From contig LIQB01000010.1 in NCBI GenBank assembly GCA_001411745.2, positions 1-64,000 of the forward strand: a stretch of 64,000 nucleotides of DNA. Direction: 5' to 3'. Shown piece by piece: positions 26,999-35,055 of this stretch. A model generated the notes under the pieces. It worked only from the letters and a program-made list of their open reading frames with translations, was not told where the DNA came from and ran no database searches. The position numbers were made by a program, and so were the translations under genes. The stretch comes from Psychrobacter glacincola. Its GTDB lineage: Bacteria > Pseudomonadota > Gammaproteobacteria > Pseudomonadales > Moraxellaceae. Position 1 is the stretch's first letter, and each line of letters opens with the position of its first letter.

Positions 26999-28199
26999 TG
27001 ATATGAATAATCAACACTCGGACAATGTCCTTTTACAGCTGCAACAGCTTGGATTTATTGATGGCAATGTGATTGATGCCCGTACTGGTGAGACAAGTGC
27101 TAAGGCAACAATAGCGAATAATCACTCTCAAAACGATATTCCTTGGTTTATACAAATACTTTTTGGTCTCAGCGGTATTGTAGCAAGTCTGTTTCTAATC
27201 GCCTTTCTGTCTTTATTATTGTTCGGCATCGATGGCTTTGACAGCGTGATTGCCTTGTTAATTACAGGTCTAGTACTCAGCGCGGCGGGTTTTGTCTTAT
27301 TTAGAAACAAGCAAAGCCGTGATAATACCTTTATCAGTAGCCTAGCATTGGCTATTAGCTCGGCTGGGCAAGCCTACATTGGCTTTGCTTTATTTGATAA
27401 TAATTTGTCACATCCTATAGATATTTGGCTTTTTTTAATCGTGCAAGCCGTTATGACGGTCATTATGCCCAACCGTATCTATCGCCTATTGGGCAGCATA
27501 ATGACGCTAGGTTTGACGGTTTATCTGCTTAACTATTATCATCTACCTGAGGTTAGCTTGGGATTATTGGCGCTGATTACGACTGGCAGCAACTTATCAC
27601 GCTATTCTCTATTGCAGCGTATACCTAGTAAATGGCGCGCGGATGCTTTTGATATTATTAAAGCCCTTGGTTACGCCAGCGCGCTGATGCTGTTGTGCGT
27701 TTCTGTGTACTTTATCGCCGCTGAACATAGTCATAGCCTTGCTACTTATTATGGCGACACTTTTCGCTACAATTACTATTTGGCGCAAGTACTGCTTACA
27801 CTTGCCAGCCTTTATGCCGCTTATCTGATTCTAAAACGTTACGACGTTAAATTACTATCGGCAGCGGGACTCTTCATTGGTGGTGGGATTGTATTGCTTG
27901 GGATAATATCGATTTACGTCTCAGGACTGCTCGCGACCAGCCTTATTATCGTCATTGCGATCGCCAATAGCCAACGGCTGCTATTAGGTTTGGGTATCAC
28001 CGCCTTGGTCAGCTATGTATTTTGGTATTACTATCAGCTCGATACTTCATTGCTAATCAAATCTCTCTCAATGCTAATCGTCGGACTGACCATGCTGATG
28101 GGGCGTTGGCTATTGATTAAACGCTATTTCGCTAACCCCTTTATCAACGATACTGATTTGACAATGAGCGCCAACGATCATCAGGAGCGCCACTCATGA
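26991..28199 (+). CDS. DUF4401 domain-containing membrane protein
   Basis: The 402-residue polytopic membrane protein has a hydrophilic head (LLQLQQLGFIDGNVIDA, residues 12-28) before WFIQILFGLSGIVASLFLIAFLSLLLFG and a long run of helices. The N-terminal pattern and genomic position match DUF4401. I start at ATG 26991 because AAAGGAGG lies 6 bases upstream; an earlier start at 26967 would include the ribosome-binding site. It overlaps both neighbours (8 bases and ATGA), so the three proteins are translationally coupled and probably form one complex. Confidence 0.82.
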   Translation: MSNDMNNQHSDNVLLQLQQLGFIDGNVIDARTGETSAKATIANNHSQNDIPWFIQILFGLSGIVASLFLIAFLSLLLFGIDGFDSVIALLITGLVLSAAGFVLFRNKQSRDNTFISSLALAISSAGQAYIGFALFDNNLSHPIDIWLFLIVQAVMTVIMPNRIYRLLGSIMTLGLTVYLLNYYHLPEVSLGLLALITTGSNLSRYSLLQRIPSKWRADAFDIIKALGYASALMLLCVSVYFIAAEHSHSLATYYGDTFRYNYYLAQVLLTLASLYAAYLILKRYDVKLLSAAGLFIGGGIVLLGIISIYVSGLLATSLIIVIAIANSQRLLLGLGITALVSYVFWYYYQLDTSLLIKSLSMLIVGLTMLMGRWLLIKRYFANPFINDTDLTMSANDHQERHS

Positions 28200-28876
28200 A
28201 AAATAAAATTTTGACCAAGCGCTTGATTGATGACACGTCACCATCCACGCATTGGCTAAAAAAACGAGCCGTTACCATCACTGTTGCCTTACTTGGATTG
28301 GCGCTGATATTGGTCGTAATGACCATGAATATCATCAAATACGAAAACCATCTTAGTAATGGCAAAACGGTATTATTAGCGCTGGCACCTGTCGATCCAC
28401 GCGGTTTTATGCAAGGCGATTATATGGCGTTAAGCTATGCGCTAGAGCGCGATATTTTTGATGCTATGCGCTCAAAGCACCCTCATTCAACACAAGACGA
28501 ATTAGGCTCAGAACTAGATGTAGAATTAGACGAGCTTGATACAGATTTTCGTATTTATGAGCCAAGCGACGGTTATGTGATTGTGAGACTTGATGGCAAT
28601 AGTGTGGGGCATTTTGTCCGCTTAGCTGATAGTAATAGTCGTGAAGAGTTAACTAAAAGTGAGCTGCCCATTTATTACCGTATTCGTAACGGCAGTGTGC
28701 AATTGGCGACCAATGCATTCTTCTTTCAAGAAGGTCATGCTGAGGCGTTTGAAGCGGCTGAATATGGTCTGTTTCGCGTCAATGACAAAGGCGAGCCATT
28801 ACTCACAGAGATGGTAGACGGTGATTTTACAGTCATCGTCGGCGACATAAGCCAAGAGGATAAAGCCTCTCAGTAG
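28196..28876 (+). CDS. GDYxxLxY motif membrane-anchored protein
   Basis: The 226-residue protein has one N-terminal membrane helix (AVTITVALLGLALILVVMTMNII) and a non-cytoplasmic domain. That domain carries LALAPVDPRGFMQGDYMALSYAL, in which GDYMALSY is the family-defining GDYxxLxY motif. An acidic insert (DELGSELDVELDELDTDF) lies at about 98-115. The function is unknown. It overlaps the DUF4401 gene by the ATGA junction and is the last gene of the operon. Confidence 0.85.
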   Translation: MKNKILTKRLIDDTSPSTHWLKKRAVTITVALLGLALILVVMTMNIIKYENHLSNGKTVLLALAPVDPRGFMQGDYMALSYALERDIFDAMRSKHPHSTQDELGSELDVELDELDTDFRIYEPSDGYVIVRLDGNSVGHFVRLADSNSREELTKSELPIYYRIRNGSVQLATNAFFFQEGHAEAFEAAEYGLFRVNDKGEPLLTEMVDGDFTVIVGDISQEDKASQ

Positions 28877-29031
28877 ACGTTCACGCTGTGACTTATCATG
28901 CATTACTACTTATGCTTTACTATACGCGATACGAGCAACGCATAACATTCCTTAACTAAAGTAACATTGAGGGTACTGAGACAAACTTGTTACTGTTGCT
29001 CACAACCTAAAAATAAATAAAGGAAATAATT

Positions 29032-30009
29032 ATGCGTAGCGCAACTTATAATACCTTCGGTAAACCATCTGACGTCCTCAGTTTAGGTGACACGCCTATT
29101 CCTGAACCAAAAGCCAATGAAGTCCGAGTCAAAATGATACTCGCCTCTATCCACAACCATGACTTATTAACCATTCGCGGTCAATATGGCTTCAAACCTG
29201 AGCTGCCAGCGATTGGTGGTAGCGAAGCGGTCGGCATTATCAATGCCGTCGGTCAGGATGTCAAAGACTTAAAAGTGGGTCAGCGCGTGGCGGCGGCGAG
29301 CGTACAAGCGACATGGGCAGAGTATTTTGTCGCCTCAAAAGACATGGTATTTGTCATGCCAGACAGCTTAGAGGACGAAATGGCAGCACAGCTCATTGCG
29401 ATGCCACTTAGTGCCCTGATGCTGATTGAGTTTTTAGAACTAAAAAGCGGCCAGTGGGTGATCCATAATGCCGCCAATGGTGCGGTCGGCAAGTCGCTCG
29501 CCATGCTAGCCGCTGCGCGTGGTATTAATACTATTAATGTCGTGAGAAGTGGCGATGCTATCAAGGAATTAGAAGCACTGGGTATCAAGCATAATATCAA
29601 CACCTCAGATGATGACTGGAAAGACCAAGTAAAAGCCATCCTTGGTGATGAGAAAATCAGTGCCGCGGTTGATTCTATCGGTGGTGAGTCTAGTAATGAT
29701 CTGCTGGCGTTACTGGGTCATGGTGGCACACTGGCCTCGTTTGGCATCATGTCAGGCAAACCCATGGTGCTAGATCCAACCCATATTATTTTTAAACAAG
29801 CGATAATTAAAGGCTTTTGGGGCAGCAAAATCAGTCAAGAAATGAGCGTTGAAAACAAACAGCGCTTGATTGATGAACTGATCGAACGTGCTAACAATGG
29901 CAATTTAAAACTGCCCGTTGAAGCGACGTTTGATTTGGCAGATATCGTCAAGGCCGTCGATGGCAAATTGCAGGCAAGTAAGAATGGTAAGGTGTTGTTA
30001 AAAGCATAA
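29032..30009 (+). CDS. MDR-family zinc-type alcohol dehydrogenase/quinone reductase-like protein
   Basis: The 325-residue enzyme belongs to the medium-chain dehydrogenase superfamily. An N-terminal GroES-like domain (LPAIGGSEAVGIINAVGQDVKDLKVGQRVAA) precedes a Rossmann domain (NAANGAVGKSLAMLAAARGINTINVVRS). No structural-zinc Cys cluster is visible, which points to the enoyl-reductase/quinone-reductase branch. The sequence pattern resembles the mitochondrial 2-enoyl thioester reductase group. AAGGA precedes the start. It lies 85 bases before a second MDR enzyme and may be co-transcribed with it. Confidence 0.82.
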   Translation: MRSATYNTFGKPSDVLSLGDTPIPEPKANEVRVKMILASIHNHDLLTIRGQYGFKPELPAIGGSEAVGIINAVGQDVKDLKVGQRVAAASVQATWAEYFVASKDMVFVMPDSLEDEMAAQLIAMPLSALMLIEFLELKSGQWVIHNAANGAVGKSLAMLAAARGINTINVVRSGDAIKELEALGIKHNINTSDDDWKDQVKAILGDEKISAAVDSIGGESSNDLLALLGHGGTLASFGIMSGKPMVLDPTHIIFKQAIIKGFWGSKISQEMSVENKQRLIDELIERANNGNLKLPVEATFDLADIVKAVDGKLQASKNGKVLLKA

Positions 30010-30094
30010 ATTATTGCCTTACATACATCGATGTAGTTGCAAATAATGTACGTGCAAATAAAGATACACACCAAACAACCTCACTAGGAATAAT

Positions 30095-31102
30095 ATGATG
30101 TCTAATAATAAAACCTTTAAAGCCTTAGTCGTCGAAGAAAATACCGACGGCACCTTTAGCAAAAGTATTCAAGAACGCAACGTCAGTGACTTGCCAGAAA
30201 ATGACTTGTTGATAGAAGTGCATTATTCCTCGTTAAACTTCAAAGATGCGATGTCGGCATCAGGCAATAAAAGAATCACCAAACAATATCCGCATACCCC
30301 CGGTATTGATGCAGCAGGTATCGTCGTCAGCGATAAATCTGGCACGTTTACCGCAGGGCAAGAAGTATTGGTATTTGGCTATGATTTGGGCATGGATACG
30401 GATGGCGGTCTGGGTCAGATGATATCTATACCTGCCGATTGGGCATTGCCCTGCCCAGAAACGCTGACGTTAAAAGAAGCAATGACTTACGGTACGGGCG
30501 GCTTAACTGCAGCACTCAGTATCCAAAAACTAGAAAAAATGGGTGCAAAACCCAGTGATGGTCCAGTCGCGGTAACTGGTGCAACAGGCGGCGTCGGTAC
30601 GATCAGCATCGCTATTTTGAGTCAGCTGGGTTATGAGGTGATTGCTTTCTCAGGTAAGCCAGAGCAAAGCGAGCATTTAAAAGCATTGGGCGCGAGCGAA
30701 GTGCGTCATCGCGATACCATCAATGAAATCGGGAACAAGCCTATCGGTCGTGAGCTGTGGGCAAATGCCATTGATACTATTGGCGGCGACTACTTACCCA
30801 ACCTGCTAAAGCAAACCAAATCTGGCGGTGCAGTGACCAGTTGCGGCTTAGCCAGCGGCGCTGAGTTTTCGATGTCAGTGATACCTTTTATCACCCGCGC
30901 GGTGTCATTACTGGGTATCGATTCGGTGTATATTCCACTGGCTGATAAAGAAGCCATTTGGCAGCGTGTCGCCACTGATATGAAACTGCCTAACCTTGAA
31001 AGCTATGGTGAAGAGATTACACTTGAGCAAACGCCAGAATACCTAAATCGCTTTATGTCTAGCAAAGTGGTTGGGCGTTATGTGGTGAATGTGAAGGGTT
31101 AG
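30095..31102 (+). CDS. AcuI/YhdH-type acrylyl-CoA reductase
   Basis: The 335-residue MDR enzyme is of the YhdH/AcuI group. Characteristic segments are SSLNFKDAMSASGNKRITKQYPHTPGIDAAGIVV, GYDLGMDTDGGLGQM and AMTYGTGGLTAALSIQKLE. The NADPH loop is VTGATGGVGTISIAILSQLGYEVIAFSGK. Characterised relatives reduce acrylyl-CoA to propionyl-CoA with NADPH. Two ATGs in tandem (30095, 30098) both fit the AGGA site. A strong terminator follows at 31129-31167. Confidence 0.9.
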   Translation: MMSNNKTFKALVVEENTDGTFSKSIQERNVSDLPENDLLIEVHYSSLNFKDAMSASGNKRITKQYPHTPGIDAAGIVVSDKSGTFTAGQEVLVFGYDLGMDTDGGLGQMISIPADWALPCPETLTLKEAMTYGTGGLTAALSIQKLEKMGAKPSDGPVAVTGATGGVGTISIAILSQLGYEVIAFSGKPEQSEHLKALGASEVRHRDTINEIGNKPIGRELWANAIDTIGGDYLPNLLKQTKSGGAVTSCGLASGAEFSMSVIPFITRAVSLLGIDSVYIPLADKEAIWQRVATDMKLPNLESYGEEITLEQTPEYLNRFMSSKVVGRYVVNVKG

Positions 31103-31128
31103 GGTTTTAGCTTAGCAGTTGAACATTA

Positions 31129-31167
31129 CAAAAAAGGCAGCATTTCTTTTGAGGTGCTGCCTTTTTT
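31129..31167 (+). terminator. intrinsic terminator
   Basis: AAAAAGGCAGCA (31131-31142) pairs with TGCTGCCTTTTTT (31155 onward) across a 12-base loop. It ends the acuI-like gene. Confidence 0.85.
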
Positions 31168-31209
31168 CTTTCAAAAATCAATTTTTTTTGAAATGTACTC
31201 TAAGCTATC

Positions 31210-31383
31210 TAGGGCGTGTCATCAATTAGCACATGAATACATTTAGTGGTCTTAAAACGGCTAAATTTTGCTAAACATCGTCAGAAATTTTGTCGATATG
31301 TTCATATTAACGGCAATTTCTTCCTTGTTTATCTACAATTTTTCTCATTTTAAGCCTCACAATCTAATTGATGACACACCCTA
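31210..31383. mobile_element. MITE-like element with 20-bp terminal inverted repeats
   Basis: TAGGGCGTGTCATCAATTAG at 31210-31229 and CTAATTGATGACACACCCTA at 31364-31383 are inverted repeats with one mismatch in 20. They enclose about 134 AT-rich bases with no transposase. The outer TA on both sides could be a TA target duplication, or the outermost bases of the repeat. It is inserted between the acuI terminator and the 3' end of the GHKL-nuclease gene. A related terminus occurs at 83-98. Confidence 0.8.
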
Positions 31384-31418
31384 TTTATCTTATTCTGTAA
31401 TAAAGAAATATATCCAAA

Positions 31419-32912
31419 TTAATTTGGATAAGGAATTCCCTCTTGATTCCATGTCTTCATAATGAAATTGTAGTTTCTTTTGTTATCATCTAATCTACTA
31501 TTTACTAGATCTACAATCGCTTCTACTGACTTAGGGTGTTCAGCTGCAATTAAGATACCAACATCAGGGTTTATACCATCAAAGACTAACCCATCCCAAT
31601 ACATCATTAACTGATAAACATCTTTAGGTGTTGTCTTATCTTTTTTTCCTTCATAAATACTTATTTCATTATTCTGATTAAGATAGAAATCTATTCGTAT
31701 TTTCTCATTCAAATTTGTATATGCACGTTGTTCTAGAGTTATAATATCAGTCTTTGCTATATGAGGTTTTTTAGTATTTTCAAGTTGTTTGAACAGATCA
31801 ATTTCATGGTCACTCAACTTAGAATCTTGTTTTGGAGTTGGTAGCTTCTTTCTTATCCACTCATATAATACTGATAGCTTTTCATCGTCTTGTCTTAAAC
31901 CAGTCTTAGAAGTTGTTGTTTTAGGCAACCTGTCAGAATGTCCAGACTTAATATCTATTTGTACTAACAAGTAATTATATGAATTATGCTTTTCTATTCC
32001 CCATATTTCCTTAAATAAATTATCAGCTAACAATCTACCATTTATCCTTATCTCGACTCCCGAAGTCGACATAGTTTTAGTATAATGTTTTTTATATTTT
32101 GGATTTTCATTTATTTTACTAAATTTATATTCTAAAACTACATTACCATCGCCTAAATCGAAAGGTTCCTCATTGTTGCCAGGATCAATAGTCCCATCCA
32201 CTTGTGGTTCAATTGCATTAACTTTTTCAAACTCCTGCTCTTGACCCTCTTCGTTGAACTCGATTACTATTGAAGCTACATTATTTTTTATAAATGCAGA
32301 GTATATATAACCTAAATCCTCTTTCAGTATTTTAACTATTGATGAAAGCGTTTGATAGTTTCCCGGTAAGCCTGCAACAATTGTTTTAAACAACTGTTTG
32401 TTGACAGTGAACTCAATCTTAGTTCCCGTTTTAGATTCAAGATCTGCCCCATCATATAAAGTAGCTTCGAAATCATCGAACTTATAAGGTGCTGAAATAA
32501 CCTTGTACTGATTTAGATGTGCGTCTTCAAGAGTTCTCGTTGTTATTATCCAATCATCATTATTAGGGTTAGCAGATGCTAAAGCATGCTTCATACCAAA
32601 GCCATGTTCATTCAAGCTACTTGATTTAGTATTTGTAGAACCTATTTCAAATGCAGAGTCTAGGTCTTTGATACCCGACGCATTATCAATAATTTTAATT
32701 TTTACATCACCATTAGCGATTCGAATTATGCTAACTGTAATATTAGCGACTGGTATAGGTGACTCCACAAAACCTGAAATACTATTATCTACAAATTCAC
32801 TAATAATCTGAGTCAAATTACTAAAATGACCACCTAAACCTCTCCAAAAAGTACCATTTGTTGACGGTCGATTTTTAATCTTTATCTTCTGAGTTTCAAT
32901 CTTGCTAGTCAT
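31419..32912 (-). CDS. GHKL ATPase fused to a PD-(D/E)XK (RecB-like) nuclease domain
   Basis: The 497-residue protein opens with a GHKL (Hsp90/MORC/MutL-type) ATPase. The N-box is EFVDNS (39-44), the G1 box DNASG (76-80) with Asp76, and the G2 box NEHGFGMKHA (101-110). An S5-like transducer region follows, with TTSKTGLRQDDEKLSVLYEWIRKKLP near 330-355, the type of loop that reaches the ATP site in this superfamily. The C-terminus shows Asp408 (RIDFY), Glu421-Gly-Lys423 and QLMMY (434-438). That gives D, ExK and QxxxY, the order of a RecB/lambda-exonuclease-like fold. An ATP-gated DNA cutter, perhaps anti-phage, is inferred. Codon use is strongly AT-rich beside its neighbours. The ATG at 32912 lacks a strong ribosome-binding site. 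Confidence 0.75.
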   Translation of the reverse strand: MTSKIETQKIKIKNRPSTNGTFWRGLGGHFSNLTQIISEFVDNSISGFVESPIPVANITVSIIRIANGDVKIKIIDNASGIKDLDSAFEIGSTNTKSSSLNEHGFGMKHALASANPNNDDWIITTRTLEDAHLNQYKVISAPYKFDDFEATLYDGADLESKTGTKIEFTVNKQLFKTIVAGLPGNYQTLSSIVKILKEDLGYIYSAFIKNNVASIVIEFNEEGQEQEFEKVNAIEPQVDGTIDPGNNEEPFDLGDGNVVLEYKFSKINENPKYKKHYTKTMSTSGVEIRINGRLLADNLFKEIWGIEKHNSYNYLLVQIDIKSGHSDRLPKTTTSKTGLRQDDEKLSVLYEWIRKKLPTPKQDSKLSDHEIDLFKQLENTKKPHIAKTDIITLEQRAYTNLNEKIRIDFYLNQNNEISIYEGKKDKTTPKDVYQLMMYWDGLVFDGINPDVGILIAAEHPKSVEAIVDLVNSRLDDNKRNYNFIMKTWNQEGIPYPN

Positions 32913-33054
32913 AGAACATTATCCTTTTAGTAATTTTTAAGCAATTAATTTTCAACTGCCTACTACATAGTAAAAAATCAACTCTACCAAAGTTAACACA
33001 CCATACAATAGTATAGAGAATGTTATGAAAATAATTAAGTATTTCATATAAAAC

Positions 33055-33090
33055 AAAAAAACACACCCAACCAAGTTGAGTGTGTTTTTA
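33055..33090 (-). terminator. intrinsic terminator sharing a core with 34849-34873
   Basis: ACACAC-C-CAAC pairs with GTTG-A-GTGTGT around CAA, followed on the minus strand by a T-run. It ends the 33134-33946 gene. The core CACCCAACCAAGTTGAGTG is identical to that at 34857-34865 and flanks. Confidence 0.8.
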
Positions 33091-33133
33091 TCGTTATACA
33101 GAACGAATCTGACTGTCATAACTTTATCAACAG

Positions 33134-33946
33134 CTAGCCACACGCCCAATCAAACTCATTATTCAGCAAATCGATTTGCCCATTACCACCACCCATATTG
33201 GCATTACCAAGCGTTTCTTCAAACTCAATATAAAAAGGGCTAAATTCTGGCATCGCTTGAATGGGATTGGCCGTACCACCAAAATGACTTTTTGCATGAA
33301 ACCTATCAAGCTTTAACATCTCACCTTTTTCAGAGAACATCGGAATATAAGCATTTCCATCATCTTCATCTGGCCACTCATCGAGCATCTTGCCAACGTT
33401 AGGATCATCTATTCGGACAACGTGCTTAATAAACTGAGCTGGTTCATCTTTAACAAAGCAGGTGCTACTCCACGCTTCAATTTCATAGTCTGGATATATA
33501 CCATCTTCTTTACTAGGCAATGCTGTCGCTTCCTCTTCAAACTCCTCCTTGGTTAGCCAAATCAATGTCCAGCCACCACCAATCATATCTTCAAGATAGA
33601 TTTCTTGAGGGTGACGATGGTTAGCATAGCGACTCAGTGACGCCCAAAAATTCTCAGCGTCTGTATCATTCACCTCAGTGAGATTAGCAATCATATCTTC
33701 AACACCGTCTACCCTATCTTCAACATGATCATCCGCTTGAAAAAGCGATATTGCCACGAGATCTTTCCCTTTTATGCGATACGCTTCAGGCACTAATATC
33801 GTCCATAAGTGCGCCATCGGTAGACCGTTAATCCTGCTTCGCGGCCATTGAGCCGTGGTGATGCCGACTGGGCGACCAAAAGCCCAACCTTGCCCATGAT
33901 CTTTATCCGTTAGTTCCAAATCATATACTTGTTTTAATTCTTCCAT
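33134..33946 (-). CDS. hypothetical protein
   Basis: I do not recognise this 270-residue protein. It is soluble, acidic, and rich in Asp, Glu and Trp, with no signal peptide or membrane helix. It begins MEELKQVYDLELTDKDHGQGWAFGRPVG and ends in a Gly/Asn-rich stretch (LGNANMGGGNGQIDLLNNEFDWACG). The ending loosely recalls the DUF1963/YwqG style, but I would not assign that. I start at 33946 because GAGG lies 8 bases before that ATG; an in-frame ATG at 33973 would overlap the ribosome-binding site. Its gene lies 46 bases after the zinc-ribbon DUF2628 gene on the same strand, so the two are probably co-transcribed. Confidence 0.65.
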   Translation of the reverse strand: MEELKQVYDLELTDKDHGQGWAFGRPVGITTAQWPRSRINGLPMAHLWTILVPEAYRIKGKDLVAISLFQADDHVEDRVDGVEDMIANLTEVNDTDAENFWASLSRYANHRHPQEIYLEDMIGGGWTLIWLTKEEFEEEATALPSKEDGIYPDYEIEAWSSTCFVKDEPAQFIKHVVRIDDPNVGKMLDEWPDEDDGNAYIPMFSEKGEMLKLDRFHAKSHFGGTANPIQAMPEFSPFYIEFEETLGNANMGGGNGQIDLLNNEFDWACG

Positions 33947-33991
33947 CACTCTTACCTCGCCTCCTTGGATCAACCTTATTTATTAGACGTA

Positions 33992-34684
33992 CTACACCAA
34001 CCAATACCACTCAGGCGCAAACAAATAGGACATACCCATAGATAGCAATACTGATAATATGCTACCCACAATGGCGCCAACCCATGACGTACCACCCTTT
34101 GCAGCTAACTCCTGTTCGACCGTCGCTGGGTCAGCTGTATTACTCATGACTTTTTTTATATTTTTGACGCTGTGACTAAAGTAAAAATAATTACCTAAAA
34201 GTCCTGTCAGTACTGCCCATGCGACAAAAAAGCTGGTTTGACCTATAGAGCTATACGCCTCCATACCGAGCAGATGCATTAAAATTAAATCGACCGTATT
34301 TATGCCAAGTACAATAAAAAAAGCGACTAGATACATTTTACGATAGCACAACCAAGACGTTCCCAGGAGAAGTCCAGCCAAATTAAAACTGTGTATACTA
34401 GAGTCATCATTATTAACCTCTAAGCGTGGCTCGCTGTCCTTAAACCATTTGTCACGATAAAAACTGTCATACTTTTCACCGACGAAAGTCGCTAATAAAG
34501 CATCAGCACTTTCAGAGCTAGAAGCCAACTGATTTTTCGGGATTTGCGCATCTTTAGAAATATTAACCGCCGTTAATGGTGGCGGTGTTTGTGTTTGTGC
34601 TTGAACGTCAGAGAGCTGATGCCCACATTTTGAACAAAATCCTGCCTCGCTTGAATTTTCTTGATTACAGTTATTACAAAACAT
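33992..34684 (-). CDS. zinc-ribbon DUF2628 membrane protein
   Basis: The 230-residue protein starts with a zinc ribbon, CNNCNQENSSEAGFCSKCGHQL (two CxxC pairs). A Pro/Thr-rich linker follows, then a DUF2628 region (FYRDKWFKDSEP, then FNLAGLLLGTSWLCYRKMYLVAFFIVLGIN) with about four membrane helices. DUF2628 proteins are inner-membrane proteins of unknown function. It is the first gene of a likely two-gene operon with the 33134-33946 gene. Confidence 0.8.
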   Translation of the reverse strand: MFCNNCNQENSSEAGFCSKCGHQLSDVQAQTQTPPPLTAVNISKDAQIPKNQLASSSESADALLATFVGEKYDSFYRDKWFKDSEPRLEVNNDDSSIHSFNLAGLLLGTSWLCYRKMYLVAFFIVLGINTVDLILMHLLGMEAYSSIGQTSFFVAWAVLTGLLGNYFYFSHSVKNIKKVMSNTADPATVEQELAAKGGTSWVGAIVGSILSVLLSMGMSYLFAPEWYWLV

Positions 34685-34848
34685 CTTATCCCTTAATTTT
34701 ACTAAATACTGAACGGTTGATAGGCTTATCTCGACTTTAATAAATAATAGCCAATTAAAGTTGACTACATTATAGATAATAAAGACAAATGTTCAATGAA
34801 AAATTAGAGGATTCTTAGTTGCCTGTTTTTTTTAACCAAAAAAAAGCA

Positions 34849-34873
34849 CCCAACCAAGTTGAGTGCTTTTTTA
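34849..34873 (-). terminator. guaA terminator sharing a core with 33055-33090
   Basis: GCAC-C-CAAC pairs with GTTG-A-GTGC around CAA, with A and T runs on each side. The core and about 15 bases beyond it match the hairpin at 33055-33090. Confidence 0.75.
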
Positions 34874-34950
34874 TCGCTATATTGAACTAATCTAATTCTT
34901 GATTAGTCGTATATCAACTCATAAAACATGAGTTGAAAAGCTATTTAGAT

Positions 34951-35054
34951 AAGTTTACGTAGTCTAAAATGGTAACAAGGCAACCGAGCGCAGATAGTAC
35001 GTGTTTGTACATCTAGCTAGGTTAACACCGTTACCGTTTAGAATACTTAAACAG
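34951..35054. repeat. folded inverted-repeat element at the 3' end of guaA
   Basis: Outer arms AGTCTAAAATGGTAAC (34961-34976) and GTTACCGTTTAGAATACT (35030-35047) are imperfect inverted repeats. Inside them AGATAGTAC and GTACATCT form a second hairpin around GTGTTT. The element starts right at the guaA stop codon. Its layout is that of a REP/BIME-like intergenic repeat; copy number elsewhere is unknown. Confidence 0.55.
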
Positions 35055-35055
35055 T

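Larger units (their letters stand above)
34685..35055. other. guaA downstream region
   Basis: This 371-base gap contains a terminator-type hairpin (34849-34873) and a longer folded repeat (34951-35054), both listed separately. The remainder is AT-rich leader of the DUF2628 gene. Confidence 0.6.

Noticed and set aside
31268..31462. 64-residue plus-strand frame
   Set aside because: It begins inside the MITE-like element, crosses its right end and runs into the 3' end of the GHKL-nuclease gene. There is no ribosome-binding site and no recognisable protein.
32952..33149. 65-residue minus-strand frame with a hydrophobic tail
   Set aside because: It overlaps the end of the upstream gene and reads straight through that gene's terminator hairpin. 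Only the last 31 residues look membrane-like, and there is no ribosome-binding site.
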